A model generated the notes under the pieces. The model saw only the letters and a list, made by a program, of their open reading frames with translations. It was not told the DNA's origin and made no database searches. Below are positions 44,590 through 57,500 of a stretch of 64,000 nt of DNA, piece after piece. The translations under genes and the position numbers were made by a program. Numbering within the stretch: the stretch's first letter is position 1; every line of letters starts with the position of its first letter. Source of the DNA: Iris pallida (Eukaryota; Streptophyta; Magnoliopsida; Asparagales; Iridaceae); assembly GCA_029216955.1 (NCBI GenBank), contig JANAVB010015600.1, forward strand, positions 32,927,561 to 32,991,560. Reading direction: 5' to 3'.

Positions 44590-46110
44590 CAAGCCCATCT
44601 TCCCTGCTGTGTATTCAACCAGCTGGCGCTTGAGGCCCTTCGTGAACGGATCCGCCAGGTCCTCCTGACTCCGAACATCGATTACTGCAATGACACCTCA
44701 CTTGATGAGATCGTTCACTGTCCTGTGCTTTAACCGTACAGTTCTCTTCTTTCCATGAAGAGATCATTTTATGCCACCGTCGCAGTTGTCTGGTTGTCGC
44801 AGTATATCGGTATCGCCGGTATTTGCACCGTAACTACTGGAAGATCATTCATGAGCTCCCGAAGCCATTCTGCTTTCTCGACTGCGGTATCAAGTACAAA
44901 GAATTCAGATTTCATGGATGACCGCGAAAGCATAATCTGCTTTTTCGACTTTCACGATATAGCAGCTCTATCCGTTGTGAAAATATATCCACCTGTGGAC
45001 CTCTCGCTCTCCACCTCTGAGCATCAACTAGCATCACTGAAGACTTCTACTACCGGCGGCTCTCCGCTGAAGTACAGTGCATATGTTTAAGTCTTCTTGA
45101 GATATCTCATAACACGTTTCACAGCTTTTCAGTGCTCAATGCCTGAATTGCTAGTGAATCGACTCAGCATTCCCACGACGAAAGCTATGTCAGGTCTAGT
45201 GGCAGTAGTAGCGTACATCAAACTTCCGATGACGCTAGCGTACTCCAATTGCCTGACGCTTTCCATCGAGTTTGGCTCCAGCTTCTGGTCACTTCGGTAC
45301 GGTGTATCAATTATAGAAAGATCATGATATCCGTATCGAGTGAGCATCTTCTCAATGTAATGAGATTGTGACAGTGCCAATCCAGTGTCGGTCCGGATGA
45401 TCTTGAGTTCCAAGATAACATCAGCATCCCTCAAGTCCTTCATACTGAACTTTGTCGAGAGGAACTTCTTTGTCTCCGTGACACAGCTTATATCTGTTCC
45501 TAGGATTAGCATGTCGTCCACGTATCGAAAAATGTGACTCCTCTTCCGTCAGAAAATTTAGTATAGACACACTTGTCTGTTTCGCTGACCATGTAGTCGT
45601 TTGACCTTAGAACTTTGTCAAACTTCTCATGCCATATTTTGGGTGCTTGCTTTAAGCCGTATAGAGATTTCACCAACTTGCAGACTTTGTCTTCTAGGCC
45701 TCTGATGACAAATCCTTCTGGCTGTTGCATATAAATTCCCTCGTCAGCTCGCCATTCAGGAATGCTGTTTTCACATCCATCTGATGTATCACCAGCTTGT
45801 GTATTGCCGCAAGAGCAATCAACAATCTGATGGTTGTCATCCGTGCTACTGGAGCATATATGTCAAAGTAATCGATCCCCTATTTTGAGAAAACCCCTTG
45901 GCTACTAGCCTGGCCTTGAACTTGTCAATAGTTCCATCAGATTTTATCTTCTTCTTAAAGATCTACTTGTATCCGATGGGTTTTGCTCCTTCGGGTAAAT
46001 TAACTAACACCCATGTGTGATTGGAGGTAATTGAGTCAATTTTATTGTCTATTGCCTCCTTCCAGAAGACAACATCTCTGGTTTTCATTGTCTCATCATA
46101 GGTAAGCGGA
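44590..46110 (-). pseudogene. Copia 2 reverse transcriptase and RNase H
   Basis: Minus-strand RT with the pieces MQQPEGFVIRGLEDKVCKL, KSLYGLKQAPKIWHEKF (45730-45600), then, after a frame change at the catalytic box, VDDMLILGTD and KFLSTKFSMKDLRDADVIL, LALSQSHYIEKMLTRYGY, SVRQLEYASVIGSLMYAT and ATRPDIAFVVGMLSRF. RNase H follows from 45130 in broken frame (FSDASW near 45035). The end motif DLADPFTKGLKRQLVEYTAG lies around 44680-44600, and the reading frame closes near 44590. Sequence style suggests the Tork/TAR side of copia. Several frame changes; inactive. Confidence 0.88.
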
Positions 46111-46439
46111 TCTGCTTCCACATGATTGGTGACGAAGTCATCTCCGAAGCTCTTCGGCCTCCTTGCTCGCTTTGTTGACGGCTCAGCGAGTTCTGGTTCA
46201 ATTATTGTTTCTCCACCAACAACATCATCTTGGACTACTGGCTCATATGAGATATCAGTCTCATTTGCACCTTCACCATTCTCCGAAATGTCTGAAAGAA
46301 CAACATTTTTGTGTCTTGCAAACTTGTCTTCAAAGTATTCAGCATCGCAAGATTAGATGATATGATTTAACTCAATGTCAAGAAATCTTGGGGTATCTCT
46401 CTTCTCGACATATCCAAGAAGATCGCCTTCGTAGTCCTT

Positions 46440-47150
46440 GTCCCCAACTTCTGAATCTTCAGATCTGGGAGCTTCATTTAAGCCAGACACCCCCACACTC
46501 GAATGACATTTAAGTTAGGTCTGACTTTGAACCAGAGTTCATAAGGAGTTATGTCAGAAGTTGCATATGGCACTCTATTCAGATAAATGTGACCGTTAAT
46601 GTAGCTTCTCCCCAGTAGCATTTTGGAAGATCTGCAGTTAGCACCATTGAGTTCATCATTTCTGTCAACGTACATTCTTTCTCTCTACTACTCCGTTAGA
46701 TTGAGGAGAATACGGAGCAGTAGTCTCGCAGATGATTCCATGTTCTTTACAAAATGATGCAAATTCATAAGACCGATATTCTTCGCCTCGATCACTTCTC
46801 AACCTCTTAAGTTGTTGTCCAGTTTGCCGTTCAACTTCGCCCTGAACTCCTTGAACTTCTCGAACGCTTCGTCTTTAGATTTGAGCAAGTTGAAGAATGC
46901 ATACTTAAAGAAGTCATCGATGAAGGTTATGAAATACTTCATTCCAGCTTTTGTAGAGAATTGTTTGAAGTCACATATCAGAGTGCACCAACTACAGACG
47001 ATCTATGCTTCGATTGACCCGATAAAACGGTTTTCTTGTGATCTTCGTCTGAGCACATACTTCACACTTCTCTACCTTACCCCCACATTTGGAGATAAGT
47101 CCTAGACTAGACATTTTGTTTATTCTTTTATAATGTACATGTCCTAGCCT
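46440..47150 (-). pseudogene. Copia 2 integrase, C-terminal and core fragments
   Basis: Minus-strand fragments of the integrase: decayed core around 47100-46760 and a clearer C-terminal stretch, MLLGRSYINGHIYLNRVPYA, PYELWFKVRPNLNVIRVWGC, corresponding to the W-E--A--YL-NR-P and P-E-W-G-KP-L---RVFGC motifs. The SPQSNGVVER segment with the catalytic Glu is present in an interrupted frame at about 46710-46680. Inactive. Confidence 0.75.
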
Positions 47151-48290
47151 ATTATGCCACAACTCAAGAGATTAATCAGAAAGAGCGACTGCATTAATTT
47201 TATTAGACTGGTTTACAAGCAAAATTATAAACATTCCTTCGGTTTGATAAGCCTTTCCGAAGTATGTTTCCTTCTTGGACATCACCATCTGACCACCATT
47301 AATGTCCATCCTCAAGCCTGCTATGCTTAGCAGGCTCCCTGAGATTAGGTTCTTGGCAATCACAGGAACATGCTTCTCTCCTTGGAGCGTCAGAGTGTTC
47401 CCAGAAGTGAGTTTCAGCTCCACAGTCCCGATCCCTAGAACTTCAACTTGGCCTGGTTCGCATGACAACTTTTTCAGACGTTGGCCGGTACGGGACAAAC
47501 CATTCCTTGCCAGAACAGACATGGCACGTCGCGTAAGTGTCTATCCACCAGTCAGAGTCAGCCCCCACAGTAATGACCTGAGCGATCATTGTAACAATGT
47601 TAGAAACCAAAGAAACCTTAATAGGCTCACTTTTCTCTGATTGTTTAGGCTTGGATCTATTCACTTTTATAGTGGCCTTTCTTGCCACAATTGAAACAAG
47701 CCACGAGGGCTTGGACTTCTGATGCTTGAATGAAGGACCCTTCACTTTCAGATTAGTGGAGTCCTTCTTTTTGTGATGAGAAGTCGTCTGCTTCCCCTTG
47801 GACTCTCTTGTCTGTACCAGATTGGCCTTAGCCAATTGTTGGCAGAGTGTCCATCTTCTGTTGAGAATGCATCTCATCCTCAACATGGATCTCTTGTAGG
47901 AGATTTTCAAGCTAATGTCCAGCTTCTTCTAATGCATTCTTGCATAGAAAGTACTCCACATAGCAAAAAGTTTTGAGACGATCCCTCCAACGACAAACTT
48001 GTTGACGAGGGGCATTTTCTCGTCTTCTAGCTTCTGGCGCAACTTTAAGAACTCTTTCACCTGTGGCAGCATTGCCTTCTCGTCTTCGAAGAGCCACTTG
48101 TGGTACTTCTCAACGATGAAGATTTTTGACCTATTGTCGTCGTTTTCATACAACTTTCCCAAGGACTCCCAGATGTCCCTGGCAGAAGTTTTCTTGGAGT
48201 ATGACTCTGCCAGGGAGTCTCCATTGCATTCAGAATCAATAGCCTACAGAGACTATTATCCCTTCTCCATTTGATGAGTTTGATTTATGT
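47151..48290 (-). pseudogene. Copia 2 gag and protease
   Basis: Gag (48240-47780) includes AKESWESLGKLYENDDNRSK-like sequence: WESLGKLYENDDNRSKIFIV, KAMLPQVKEFLKLRQKLEDE and VNKFVVGGIVSKL. A zinc knuckle start CFNCGKKGHYKSE is readable at about 47695-47655, but the last Cys is lost through a small deletion. The protease start reads WWIDTYATCHVC (about 47560), where copia elements have D-S/T-G-A-T; the Gly is Tyr. The rest of protease (VLGIGTVELKLTSGNTLTLQ, GEKHVPVIAKNLISGSLL) is open. Confidence 0.8.
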
Positions 48291-48510
48291 AGCAGCAATG
48301 GCATATGCTGTACTACCTTCTGGAATCGTCGGTCCTTCTGGAATTAGGTTCAGCCTTAAAACACATGATCGACGTCCACTAGTTGAAGATTGACGGTAAT
48401 TTTCCTCTTCCAAATTTGAAAGTGTTCTCCGTCAAACTTCTCAGTTTGTTAAAGCTGGTCTCGGGGAGCGAGGTACGAGAGTTTTCTATCTTCTGTTCTA
48501 GCTTTGAGAT

Positions 48511-49510
48511 TGTTAGACCCTGGGGTAAAGTCAGAAGTAAACTCTTGTGACACGATTATAGCACTTCAAAGGAAGGTACAAAGCAGAAATCCTAGAAGGA
48601 CTCTATAAATGAAAAATCTAAATAAATTTTTCGATAAAGGCAGCGTACGAATAGTCTAAAAAGACTTTCGTAAAATAAACAATAATGGAAAAACATGCTG
48701 GGGTGTCAAAACACCAGTGCTCAAAGGTAGATCCGCCCTCACGGTCAGCTTCCAGGAACCAGCAAGTTCAAAAAACTCTGGAACACTCTGTTGATTGCTC
48801 AAGAATGGACTGCTCGAAAAGTCAAGAAGAAATACTGGTGGCACGAGGAGCTACAGGGGCGCTGGAACACGAATGGGTCGACGAACTCTCTCTGCTCTCG
48901 TATAGAATTGTTTCGTCTGAAAAGAATCAATCATTTTCTGTAGAAGATAGGCCCTATATATAGTGTCCTGCTAACGCTCAGATCTATAATGTGCACGCCA
49001 AAATTATGTCAGATCCCAAATCCTCGAATCAGTTATCACGTTACGAAATGGTCAGAATGGACAGCACGATCTGTGCGAATCAGCGCCACTGAGCAAGTTG
49101 TACGTGTCAGCACAACCAGCGCTCCCCGTGCGCCCTGCGCAACTAGTGTGCCCCGCAACCTGCGCAACTGCCAGTGCTACGCACCCGGTGAACCCAGCAC
49201 AACTTGGGCACGCACTAGGGTCGCGCACTGGGCGCGCACCTAGGCGCGCAACTGGCACTCAACTGGCCGCGCAAGAGGCTCGCACAACTTGAGCACACTA
49301 TGCTTAGCGACGATACCGACATGCTAAGTGCAAAGTGTGCCAACAAAATGCCACATTACGCCTATGAGCCCATGAGCCCGAGTCCGAGTCCGAATCGTTA
49401 AGCCACTACGGGACTTAGCTCCAATGGAAATTAATTTTCCAAGAGCAAAAAGTATGAATGCTTTACTTGGAGCCTTATCCTTACCACCTAGTAAAATCAC
49501 CCACATGGTT
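48511..49510 (-). repeat. Copia 2, 5' LTR, truncated at 49510
   Basis: Begins TGTTAGACCC and follows the left LTR closely, including GCGCAAC-like repeats but with only three GAGTCC-type units. It stops at CCACATGGTT where gypsy LTR A begins. Confidence 0.88.
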
Positions 49511-50877
49511 TGTCACGACCCGCACCCTAGAGAGGGGCACGAGCACGTGGTTACGTCCAGCCTACGCCGCAGAATCGGCGGTAGAACGCTGTATATAGGG
49601 TCTATAAATACTACGACTAAAACATATAAATGTACCTGTACAGTATATACACTCCGAATGGAGGTGACATAGCAATACAGTCTCAATCACATAATCAAAA
49701 CTAAGGTAGATAGCATAAAAAGAGATATGATAGATAAAATAGGAAACAAGTCCAAAATCACAAGTCAGAGCTAACACACAAACATCCATATCTCAGAAAA
49801 TATATAATAGATACTACAACTGACAGTGCTAGCTGGCTCGCAGGCCAGGCAAACCTAACTAAACTAAGCTACTCAGGGTGAGCAAAGTCTAGTGGCTCTA
49901 CCAACAAGCCACTGTCTAAGTCTACTCCGTCAGACTCTACCCCATTGTAGGTCGGGCAATCAGCCTCTGAATCATCTGTAAAATTTGTCAACGATATCCT
50001 GTCAGGAAAATGAGCAAGTACAAACACCAACAGCAGTTCCATATGAATTGATAAATTCTATAAGAGTGGAATAAAATACAAGACAAAATTAACTAGAAAT
50101 ATATATATCATGGTGTGAGTACTGAGAAACGACAATATGAATGTATATAGGGCGACTTGGGAACTGTTCGGAAAGCCGAGTTACAACCCTTAAACCAAAC
50201 AAGGTCTGGGGCTGTAACCTTTCTCCCGAACAGAACTTAGTCACCACAGATAATAAATAAAGGTGCCTTGAATTATTAGTGCGTCATGTGATCGGCTTGG
50301 GAAACATGTTCAAGCTTTCCATCTGACCGGCTACGAACAAATAACAAGTGTGAAACAACAAGTGTGAAGATAAGGCCGGTCACCATGGAAAGTTGAGAAC
50401 AATAGCTATAACAAGTGTCGAGTACAAGTGGAAACAACAAGTGGGTATTTTGATCACGCAACCACTAATAACTCCCCATCCCCGAATAGTATAAAGGATC
50501 CGGACATAACACGTCATGACACGGGGTTCGAAAGCAGGGGGCCAGCCCACTCCCAAGTCTATGTCTATACAAGTACAAGTAACAAATCAAGTCATGTACC
50601 AATATACCTAGTAATCTGGGAACAACAACTCATGACAGGATCCGACAATACTAGTCCGTAAAATATCGTGTCTGGAAATCAAGTAAGACACTACGACTGA
50701 ATCGGATATAGCAGATATCAAGACAATAAAAACTATCAGTGAATGTACTCGCCTATGGTCCTGAGCTGATAGGGTGAACAGACGCTCAGAGTGATCACAG
50801 ACCTAAAATAAGATACTATGAGTCAAACAGGGCTTAATACTGAAAAATGAAACTAATATAATCCATGAATGCAAGTC

Positions 50878-51235
50878 TAAGTCAAAACTAGGTCAATCTA
50901 GGTCAATCTAGGTCAAACTGAGTCATACTAGGTCATACTATTCATACTTGGTCATACTAGGTCACTGAGAGTCATTCCAAGTCAAACTAGATCGATCGGG
51001 ATCAACGGTTGACTTACAGTTGACTTTTGGTCAAAAAGTCAACTCTGGTCAACTCTGGTCAACTCTAGGTCAACCCTAGGTCAAACTAGTCTAATATTGA
51101 CCAACTGTTGACTTTCAGTCAACTGGTCAACTCTGGAATGGTTTCGGTCAAATCGGGTCGCTTAAAGACTAAGTTTGACTCTCGGTTGACTTTTGTTGAC
51201 TTTTGGTCAAAAAGGTCAACCGACGTCAAAACTAG
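50878..51235 (-). promoter_or_regulatory. Dense W-box-type (TTGAC/GTCAA) array in LTR A
   Basis: About two dozen copies of TTGAC or its inverse GTCAA in 355 bases. The left part is a 10-base tandem, CTAGGTCAAT, repeated with changes; the right part mixes GGTTGACTTTTG and TCTGGTCAAC. TTGAC(C/T) is the core bound by WRKY transcription factors. The array lies within an LTR, where promoters and enhancers of retrotransposons reside. Function is inferred from motif density only. Confidence 0.6.
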
Positions 51236-51727
51236 TCTATGAGTACCATATTTGATCATTACCAACCACGGGAATCAAGTTCTAACTCTATCTTAGGCTT
51301 CTAACACAAATATCCTATTTCTAGGCAAAACTAGTATTTACCCTTCTAAGGTAAATCCCGATACCTTGTCCAATACCAAGGAAACCCGCAAATACCCATG
51401 GTACTAGCCTAGACTTCTTAGGGTAGCTAGATATCAACCTATCTAAGGTTTACCTACCAAGAAAAATGGGTATCCTAGGTATCTAGGCTATGTTGGGATA
51501 CGGGGTATTGATTTACCCTATTACCTATCCTATCTCATGAATTTTACCCTCTTCTCTACCACACTCATCTACACCACTCACTCTCGATACACTCCTATAT
51601 TTATCACTCTCATAGGTTTCCTATAGGTTTCCTACTAGTTAGACAATAGGCTAACCTATAGGATACTAGTTTCCCTCACTAAGCTCTCACACACACACAA
51701 TATCTCACAAATACACACATACACACA

Positions 51728-52145
51728 ATGGCAATTTATGGACTGATTTAAGTGGACTTGTGGACTGATTTTTGTGGGTTTATGGGCTGTCATATAGTGG
51801 TGTTTGTGGCTGAATTTGAAGTGGTTGGGTGGTGGTGTTAGGGGCTGTTCTTGGACTGAATTTGTGGGGGTTTTTGTGGACTGTTAAGTGGGGTTTAAAG
51901 GGGTGTTTTAGTGTGTCAAATAGGACAGCCATGGGGGGATTTAGGGCTGTGTTTGGGGACAGTTAGAGGGTGCCATGGGGTGTTTTTGACAGTGTAATGA
52001 CAGCCACTAATAGGGGGAAATGGGGGCTGTCCTTGACTGCAAGTAATGGGTTTAGGGGGCTGTTTTGTGGGTGTTAATGGACTGTAGGTAGGGGGAGAAA
52101 TGGGGACTGCCATGGGCTGTTTAGGGGCTGTTCGGGACAGCAGTA
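51728..52145. repeat. Strand-asymmetric G/T-rich block in LTR A
   Basis: The plus strand is rich in GGGGCTGTT, TGTGGACTG and GGGTTT and poor in C. At about 52145 the bias flips to C-rich on the same strand for some 230 bases. The open frames here are compositional. Confidence 0.7.
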
Positions 52146-52384
52146 GGGTGGTTTCTCCTCCCTCTAATACTCCACATCCTCACCACAACTCTCTACCAAT
52201 ATCACTCCTATTCAACTACTCTCACACTCAACCATTTCACATGTTTTCCCCTCTCAAACAAATCACCAAAACACCACTACTAACATACACACACACCCCA
52301 AGCCATTCCTTGGCCGAAACCTGTCATGCTCTCCCCCATCCAACACAAGCCACACACAACACATATTATATACACTAATAATAT

Positions 52385-52389
52385 AAGCC

Positions 52390-52471
<82 letters not shown>

Positions 52472-52532
52472 TATATTATATATATATATATTTTTTATAT
52501 AATATTTTATATAAATATAATAATATATATAT

Positions 52533-52564
<32 letters not shown>

Positions 52565-52574
52565 ATATATATTA

Positions 52575-52611
<37 letters not shown>

Positions 52612-52640
52612 AATGATATATATATAACCTTATATATATA
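52385..52640. repeat. Long (TA)n microsatellite
   Basis: About 250 bases of TA dinucleotides with short T-rich interruptions, near the end of the visible part of LTR A. Confidence 0.92.
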
Positions 52641-54576
52641 CAAATAGATTATAGGAAATGATACATTAAGAAATCATTCCCACACATGAAAATTCTGAAA
52701 TAATAGTTAGAACACACCAAAACCAATGCACAACAATATCCATGTGTCCAAATAGGGGGTTTTTCCAATTAGGACACAATCCTATATATTGGACACCTCT
52801 AAAAATGTCCAAATGGACACAAAATAGTCTCTAATGGAGACACAACCATGGGAAATGTCACGACCCGCACCCGCTTTTTCGGATACGAGACGTGTCCAAG
52901 CCAGCCTACGCCGCAGAGTCGGCGGTAGAACGCTGTCAAGCCCGCAAGAAATAAATGCTCAAAAATCATATTTGATGCTCATTCACATTTCTAAATTTAT
53001 TACAACATTACATCATTTATGATTAAGGAAATACAAAGTTTTACAATTGATGGAATGATACAATGGCTATCTATATCTAAGTTGTCTTCAGCATACCCAA
53101 GTCTTCCCCAGTGTTAAAAGTGATCGCGGCTAAACCTGAAAAATATTGGTTATCCAGTCAGGATTGGAACAAGCACACAAACCGACGGCAGTGCAAAACA
53201 CAATAGAATTAACAAGACAAAAAAACATATGGAATATGAAAGCTAGTAAGAAACTGATGACATGGCACGGTAGAGAAGTAAACAAGAAAAAACTAGTAAA
53301 AGACATCTATCTAGGTGGTGTGAAATATCCGTTTCAACATGTGGACGGCTAGGGGATAAATAAGGCACACTGTACGTGTCGTGCGCAGCGGCTAGCATTC
53401 AAGATTAGACATAATAGGATATTTCTGGGTAGTCCACATGTATACTAAGATATTTCCCCTCCCGAGTACTCTGTGTGACGAGCGTGTCAACAAGCAGCAA
53501 GATATATGTATAGACATGAAATGAAAAGACTACTATGAATCGAAAAGCAATCAGAAAATGCACTTGCCTGAGGTCCTTAGCTGGAAAAACCAATACTGTA
53601 CCACACAATGAGCCACAATCAATCAACACATGTAGAAGTCTCCGGATGCTGAAATAAATATTACCAACGTTCTCAGAATAGTCAAATTAGCTAGGATTGC
53701 CTGTCCTTAAGTCCAATTCTGGACACAGGGGCAAAACGGTAATTTTGGGCAAAAGCGATGTCCGCCGTTGGACCCGCTTTGTACCAAAAAGCGTGCCAGA
53801 GTCAATGGTCTCTAAAGTCGTCAAACTACATGTCTACGGATTCGATTTTTCGATACGAACCCAACCGTATGTCCAGAGTTGGATTCCGACGGGCCGTGCA
53901 CAAATCGCCCGTTGAGTCCAAAATGGCATGTTAGTCTAGGGTCGATATGACGCAGTTAGAATTACAGGAATTAGGGACATATGACTAGTCACGGTTAAGA
54001 TTCGATATTCGAAGAGAATTAAATAAAAGAAAATCTTAATAGTAGGATATATATCTAGAAAAATATTTATAATCTATTTTAAAAATATGCTTTGATATTA
54101 GAAAACTATTAATCGAAATATTTAGATACATCTGTTAAAATCCATAGAAAATCATAATTAGGTCAAATTATAATTTAACTATATAAAAAATATTATACAA
54201 CATTTTAAGGTTTTAAGGAGCAATATTTAAGATACCAAAAATAGTAATATCTATTCGTAGGGCTTATAATCCCGTCTTGAAATTTCATGTAGCTACAAAG
54301 CTACATGCTATATTTTGAAATTGATTATAGGACCAAACCCAATACTATTATTTTGTTACAAAATAAGTTAGAATATATTAAAACTAGTAACAATTAATGT
54401 AGAAAACAACATTAACAATATCAATAAATTTAACATTGACTACAAATACTAAAACTAGGCTACTAATAATAGTATGATATTATTTTTTTTTTTTGAACAA
54501 AAGGCTTCATTCAGATTAAACAGGAACTGATCTCATGTCATGAATAACATGAGATATGATACAAGTAGGTATCTCC

Positions 54577-57500
54577 TTATAGAGATATACCATCAGATGA
54601 GTTAAACAACAAAGAGGATGTAGCTAATGTATGAGCACACTGATTAGCTATTCTATGAATAAAATTGAAAGATAAATTAGGAATCAAAGTTGTAGCCTTC
54701 CTTGCATCCTCAATGGCATGACGAACCCGCCATAAAGTAGGCGATTCAAATTGAGTAATTGAATCTAACAACACCTTGCAGTCGCCTTCAATAATAACGT
54801 CACTGAGATTTCTGTCGTTGCAGATGATAAGAGCTAAACAAATTGCAGATGCTTCAGCTTCTAGAGGCGAGCCACCAATATCAGTTTTCGATAGTGCCAT
54901 ATGAAATTGACCTGTAGAGTCCCGGAGGACAGCAGCACCCGACATTTTCCCATCCAGAAGGCACCATCGACATTTATCTTCCAGTAATTGGATCTTGGAG
55001 GCACCCATGAATCAGTATGTTGAAGAGATTTGTTGTTGCACTGTCAGCGACAGCAGAAGAAGCTTCATGCTTCTCCTGAAGGCTTCTTGCTTCTTCAAAA
55101 ATTCTCCTTGGATTGATTGAAATGTGATTGAATATTGCTTTGTTCCTGAACTTCCAAATAGTCCACAACTGGTAGAAGAAGGAAGCAATTTTGTTTGGAT
55201 CACCCTCCTTCAACAGGACCTCAACAATAGATGGCAATGATGCTTCCTCTGTTAGTAAAGATCCCACCAAAGTATTGTATTGCCAAGATTCACCTGTAAC
55301 AGGACAATAATAATAATGGTTAGTATTTTCAGGATGTACCTTGCAGAGTAGGCAAGATGCATCAATGTGGCCAAGTCTTCTGTGGATATTTGCATTTGTA
55401 GGTAGGGAATTGGTAATGGCTCTCCAGGCAAATAGCAACACCTTGGGACTGATATGATGAAATGACCATAGCCTCTTCCAGTTTTTGAAAGCATCACTTC
55501 CAGAGTCGAGAATCACAGGATGTAATCTTTCATGAATCATACGATAAGCTGATTTTGTTGAAAAATCTCCAGAAGTAGTGTGTATCCATATGAGTTTATC
55601 ATTATGGCAATTGTTGGATAAGGGAATTTTTAGAATAGCAGCAGCTTCATGAGGAGGAAACAGCATATGTATAAGATTGACTTTCCAAGACATTGAGTCT
55701 TGATTGATCAAATCAATAACTCTATTAGCCCATCTGTTAACGAAAGCATAACCACTAACTAGAAAGTTAGGTAAATCTGGAACCCATGGGTCATTCCAGA
55801 TGTTAATGTCAGCACCATCACCAACAGACCACAAAATATTATTCAGAAGCCATTCTCTACTGCCAAGTATACTTGTCCACACACAAGATGAAGTACTAGA
55901 AGGAACAACTGTCCAGAAATTTGAAGAATGAAGATACTTTTCCTTGAGCAAAGTAGACCAAGTGGAATTCGGTTGGGAGAGAAATCTCCATGCCAGTTTA
56001 AGGACTAAGGAAATGTTGCTGATATGCGGATCCCTAATGCCAAGACCTCCTTGGTACTTAGGGAGAGTAAACCTATCCCATGCAGTAAAATGTATTTTCC
56101 TATTGTCAGTTGATCCTCACCAAAAGTCTCGTTGATCTTTTGCAAGACAATTTGTCACCTTCTTTGGTATATGGTATGCAGATAGATGGTATGTAGGTAA
56201 AGAAGATAAAGTTGATTTAATAAGTGTTGTTCTCCCAGCATGAGACAGACTTTTCCGTTTCCAACCTTGAAGTTTAGTAGAGCTAGCCTTCAGTAACTCA
56301 GTGTAGGTACTAACTCTGTGTTTAGATTGTAGGAGCTTATGACCAAGGTATTTATCCTTCATATTCATTAATTTAACACCCAACAAATGAGTATACAGAC
56401 CCCTCATAATCAGATCAGTCCTCTTAGAAAAGAAAATAGAAGATTTCTCAAAATTTATCCTTTGTCCAGACCACAATTCAAATGTTTTCAGAATGATCTT
56501 CAATTGGTTGATATTAGGCAGGGAGCATTTACCAAAAATAAACAAATCATCGGCAAAAGCAAGGTGTGAATACATATGAGTAGATTTTCGAATAGTGATG
56601 CCTTCATATAAGGAGTTACGAACCATACTGTTAATCAAGGATGACAGAATTTCCATACATAAAATGAAAATGTACGGTGACAGTGGACAACCCTGTCGCA
56701 GACCACGCCCAGGTGTAAAAGTTTTGGATGGTTCACCATTAATGAGGATGGCAAAAGAAGAGGTAGAGACACATTGCATTATGATCTCATGAGTTTTCCC
56801 CGATAATCCATAACCACATAATGCTTGGCTAATTATGTCCCAACCTAATCTATCATAGGCTTTGGACATGTCAACTTTGAATGCAAAGAACTATTGGTAG
56901 GTAGAATTTTGTGATAGAGTGAAGGATCTCTTGTGCCATAACAATGTTGTCACCAATATGTCTTCCAGGTACAAAGGCATTTTGAGAAGGGCTAATCAAC
57001 TTGTGCATGAGAGGTCGAATTCTATTGGTGAGCAGTTTGGATATGGTTTTGTATAAAACATTACACAAAGTAATTGGTCTAAAATCTACTGGTCGAACAG
57101 GATTTTTGACTTTAGGGATCAAAGCAATATATGTATGGTTAAGATTAGGAGGCATAAGACCAGTAGAAAATAAATTCTGGACTAGAGAAGATACCTCATT
57201 ACCAACAACATCCCAGCATTTTTGGTAAAATAGGGCAGGGTACCCTCTGGGCCTGGAGATTTATAAGCACCCATTTCCATAATAGTAGATCTGATTTCAT
57301 CTTCCTGTGGAATGGAGTGGAGCTGAGCATTTTCTTCAGAAGAAATAGTTGGAAGTTCAGAGAGAATATGTGTAGGCAGGACAAGTTGCAATAGCCTGTG
57401 ATATGGAACTGAAATGTGATACAAAAGTATCAGCAATCTCATGATGAGCTGAAACTTGTTGACCCCCTTCATTTATAATGCTGTAAATGAAATTCCTTTG

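Larger units (their letters stand above)
42272..49510 (-). mobile_element. Ty1/copia retrotransposon 2, 5' LTR cut by gypsy LTR
   Basis: Copia element on the minus strand, 5' LTR at the right (48511-49510, cut short), gag-protease, integrase, reverse transcriptase/RNase H, a long non-coding 3' region and the 3' LTR (43481-42272). LTRs run TGTT to AACA. The right LTR lacks the last 150 bases present in the left copy because a gypsy LTR starts at 49511. Coding regions are frameshifted. It inserted just upstream of the NOC2-like exons; the flank left of it is TACAA, and the partner duplication lies outside the window. Confidence 0.88.
49511..52855 (-). mobile_element. Gypsy LTR A, cut by LTR B
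   Basis: Starts TGTCACGACCCGCACCC, the inverse of the GGGTCGTGACA end seen in the gypsy element above, followed by CAGCCTACGCCGCAGAATCG. It is thus an LTR in minus orientation. It runs at least 3.3 kb and contains a TTGAC-rich repeat array, a strand-skewed block and a TA tract. LTR B begins at 52856; the rest of A is outside the window. No coding sequence. Whether it is a solo LTR cannot be decided. Confidence 0.7.
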
